Shown here one piece after another: positions 30,844 to 32,326 of a DNA stretch of 32,326 nucleotides. The translations under genes were made by a program, and so were the position numbers. The stretch spans positions 1-32,326 of the forward strand of contig JAAWKH010000022.1 of the NCBI GenBank assembly GCA_022797295.1, given 5' to 3'. The first letter of the stretch is position 1, and the number at the start of each line of letters is the position of its first letter. The stretch comes from Peptococcaceae bacterium. GTDB lineage: Bacteria; Bacillota; Dehalobacteriia; UBA4068; UBA4997. Under the pieces are notes generated by a model. The model searched no databases. It was not told where the DNA came from and saw only the letters and a program-made list of their open reading frames with translations.

Positions 30844-31473
30844 ATGACGCCAGAAAACTTGCAAGCTGAAAAGCAGCCTTTAACTTTTCCCGTTTGGCTG
30901 ACGGCGCTGAAGGAATGCCGCCGTTGTTCTCTTTGTGAAACTCGCACTCAGGCTGTGGCCGGGGAATATCGCAAGGATCCTCTGATTTTTATGCTGGGCG
31001 AGGCGCCCGGCGGCCGGGAGGATCAGGAGGGTCGGCCTTTTTGCGGCCAGGCAGGCGGTATTTTGGACGACTTCCTGCGCCTGGCGGATTTGAAGCGCGA
31101 GGAGGTTTATATCAGCAATGTGGTAAAATGCCGGCCCACTCGCCCATCCAACAAGGGCATTTATGGTAATTACGCCAATCGCAAGCCCACGCTGGATGAG
31201 ATTAGAACCTGTTCGCCTTGGCTGGAGCTGGAGTTGCAGCTGTTGCGGCCCAAGCTGCTGGTGACGCTGGGCGGCGTGCCGTTGTCCTATGTGGTGGGCA
31301 AAAATGCCTCGGTGGGGCAGTATCACGGCAAGGTTTTTGTTTGGGAGAAGTATAATCTGCCGGTTTATCCGTTGTATCACCCGGCGGCTTTGATTTACGA
31401 CGCTTCCAAAAAAACGGCCTATGAAAACGATGTGCAGAATTTGGGGAAGATGTGTAAAGAGCTATTCGGTTAG
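30844..31473 (+). CDS. Family 4-type uracil-DNA glycosylase
   Basis: This 209-residue enzyme removes uracil from DNA. It matches the iron-sulfur family-4 type: motif 1 GEAPGGREDQEGRPFCGQAG, motif NVVKCRP, and YHPAALIYD at the position of the active-site His. Four cysteines for a 4Fe-4S cluster are available in CRRCSLC, KCRP and CSPW. A longer loop (SNKGIYGNYANRK) follows KCRPTRP compared with the usual short NNR. ATG 30844 is chosen because it lies after GGGTGATT; the open frame extends back into argG but those starts have no site. It may be on the argG transcript, as the gap is only 31 bases. Confidence 0.9.
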   Translation: MTPENLQAEKQPLTFPVWLTALKECRRCSLCETRTQAVAGEYRKDPLIFMLGEAPGGREDQEGRPFCGQAGGILDDFLRLADLKREEVYISNVVKCRPTRPSNKGIYGNYANRKPTLDEIRTCSPWLELELQLLRPKLLVTLGGVPLSYVVGKNASVGQYHGKVFVWEKYNLPVYPLYHPAALIYDASKKTAYENDVQNLGKMCKELFG

Positions 31474-31474
31474 G

Positions 31475-31517
31475 CTATAGGATGTCGCTAAACGCTCATC
31501 TTTTGGCTTGTCGCTTC
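31475..31517. repeat. Intergenic repeat copy A
   Basis: This 43-bp unit matches 31600-31642 at 38 positions, including an identical 23-bp core that begins TGTCGCTAAACGCTCATC. It starts immediately after the glycosylase gene. The surrounding 234-base gap (31474-31707) has no credible gene and looks like a dispersed intergenic element. Confidence 0.85.
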
Positions 31518-31599
31518 GTCTCAAGTCGGTCAACGTATTCTTGGTACGTCTCCCTCCTTTCGCTTGCGACGCACCCAAATCTGAGCATTTATCAACGAC

Positions 31600-31642
31600 C
31601 TATTGGCTGTCGCTAAACGCTCATCTTTTGAATAGTCGCTTC
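31600..31642. repeat. Intergenic repeat copy B
   Basis: Second copy of the 43-bp unit, 125 bp downstream in the same orientation. Between the copies lies a short inverted repeat, ACGTA...TACGT, around 31529-31545. The two copies may be the ends of one element. Confidence 0.85.
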
Positions 31643-31707
31643 AGGCTGTTCTCCCTGATTTTGCTACAAAATATTCATCTTAAATTAGCTTTTTAGGAGA
31701 AAAACTA

Positions 31708-32196
31708 ATGAAAATTGCTGTTTATGCCGGAACCTTTGACCCGATAACCCTAGGACACCAGGATATTTTAACCCGTGCTGCACATTTGTTTGATAAACTG
31801 ATTTTGGCTATTGCGGTGGACAATTACAAGGAAACTTTTTTCACGGCTCAGGAGCGGGTGGAGATTGCTCGCCAGGCTGTGGCTGAACTGCCTAATGTGG
31901 AGGTTAAGCAGTTTTCCGGTCTGCTGGTGGAGTTTTGCCGGCAGGAGGGCGCGGAGGTGATTATTCGCGGTTTGCGCGCGCTTTCTGATTTTGACAATGA
32001 ATTTCAAATAGCCCTGATGAACAAAAACGTGGCCCCGGAGATTGACTCGCTGTTTTTGATGACAGCGCCGGAATATCAGTTTGTCAGTTCCAGTATTGTA
32101 AAAAATTTCAGCAAGCTGGGCTATCTGCCGGACAGCATTGTTGCGCCGTGTGTGGCGGAAGCTTTGGCGGCTAAATTGGCTAAACAAGAAATATAA
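31708..32196 (+). CDS. coaD: Phosphopantetheine adenylyltransferase
   Basis: CoaD transfers AMP to 4'-phosphopantetheine, the fourth step of coenzyme A synthesis from pantothenate. The 162-residue protein has the nucleotidyltransferase motif GTFDPITLGH with His17-18 region, the RGLRALSDFDNEFQIALMN segment typical of CoaD, and the C-terminal FVSSSIVKNFSKLG loop in place of ISSSxVRE. TTAGGAGAAAAACTA precedes ATG 31708. Its neighbours do not form an obvious pathway with it. A long hairpin at 32207-32243 ends the unit. Confidence 0.97.
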   Translation: MKIAVYAGTFDPITLGHQDILTRAAHLFDKLILAIAVDNYKETFFTAQERVEIARQAVAELPNVEVKQFSGLLVEFCRQEGAEVIIRGLRALSDFDNEFQIALMNKNVAPEIDSLFLMTAPEYQFVSSSIVKNFSKLGYLPDSIVAPCVAEALAAKLAKQEI

Positions 32197-32206
32197 AACT
32201 AAGCAA

Positions 32207-32243
32207 TTTAAGGCGGTGTTTTCAAATGAAACGCCGCCTTAAA
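32207..32243 (+). terminator. Terminator hairpin of coaD
   Basis: TTTAAGGCGGTGTTT (32207-32221) pairs with AAACGCCGCCTTAAA (32229-32243) over 15 bp with one G-U pair and a 7-base loop, 10 bases after the coaD stop. The flanking A and T blocks would let it work in both directions. Confidence 0.8.
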
Positions 32244-32254
32244 TTCTGTGTGAA

Positions 32255-32304
32255 CACTTAGCGATTGGCAAGTCCACTTTAGTGGACGCAGACAGAGCTT
32301 AGTG
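32255..32304. repeat. Two-tier palindromic element at the window edge
   Basis: The inner perfect hairpin GTCCAC-TTTA-GTGGAC (32272-32287) is framed by outer arms CACTTAGC (32255-32262) and GCTTAGTG (32297-32304), which pair with one mismatch. No gene is visible in the last 130 bases of the window. It may be a dispersed intergenic palindrome or an RNA structure of the next locus. Confidence 0.45.
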
Positions 32305-32326
32305 AGAACCATTTCAACTAGCCGCG

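Noticed and set aside
31508..31696. 62-codon open frame in the udg-coaD gap
   Set aside because: It lies in a repeat-bearing intergenic element, has no ribosome site and shows no protein-like pattern.

Overview
This window is chromosomal DNA from a Gram-positive-lineage, endospore-forming bacterium (Firmicutes sensu lato; a Clostridia or Negativicutes-type anaerobe is my best inference). The evidence is an intact spoIIGA-sigE-sigG block, a cwlD-type cortex amidase gene, an alpha/beta-type small acid-soluble spore protein, a BofC-like protein, an S-layer-homology (SLH) domain remnant, and strong AGGAGG-type ribosome binding sites, several of them in front of TTG starts. The DNA is moderately GC-rich. 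I see no tRNA, rRNA, CRISPR array, transposase or prophage genes.

Layout. (1) 1-3041: ferrous-iron uptake operon feoA-feoA-feoB plus a tiny Cys-rich FeoB-associated protein, with three copies of an inverted repeat GTTAG-N6-CTAAC that looks like a DtxR/IdeR-type metal-repressor operator. (2) 3094-7092: tatD, a YabE-like G5/3D cell-wall protein, a membrane-bound degenerate HD-GYP protein, a 48-residue small protein bracketed by a duplicated gene end, and an ABM-fold protein. (3) 7124-8070: a decayed SLH surface-protein gene ending at a bidirectional terminator. (4) 8087-13195, minus strand: pth-mfd-prsA. (5) 13392-16526, plus strand: PRC-barrel protein, BofC-like protein, DUF503, TrmL-like tRNA methyltransferase, YigZ/IMPACT protein. 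(6) 16531-19851: sporulation block (SASP, spoIIGA, sigE, sigG) with stage-specific promoter candidates: a forespore-type promoter before the SASP gene, a long-spacer Spo0A-class promoter before spoIIGA and a sigma-F-type promoter before sigG. (7) 19932-22604: TSUP permease (minus strand), cwlD, and an AmrS-like radical-SAM homologue that has lost two of the three cluster cysteines. (8) 22646-31473: arginine biosynthesis argC-argJ-argB-argD-argF, an unknown TPR protein, argG, then a family-4-type uracil-DNA glycosylase. (9) 31475-32326: an intergenic repeat, coaD, and a palindromic element at the window edge.

How the genes work together. The Feo genes form one iron-uptake unit under apparent metal control. 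SpoIIGA activates pro-SigE in the mother cell while SigG takes over in the forespore, where the SASP coats DNA; CwlD then prepares the cortex for germination. ArgC/J/B/D/F/G make arginine from glutamate by the cyclic acetyl-transfer route up to argininosuccinate; argH is not in this window.

The points most worth a second look are the cysteine-stripped AmrS-like protein, the duplicated HD-GYP gene end with only a synonymous difference, the unknown TPR protein inside the arginine cluster, the extended pro-SigE, the hairpin that buries the spoIIGA ribosome binding site, and the triple Feo operator. I did not find a clearly new multi-gene system such as a defence island or a biosynthetic cluster.
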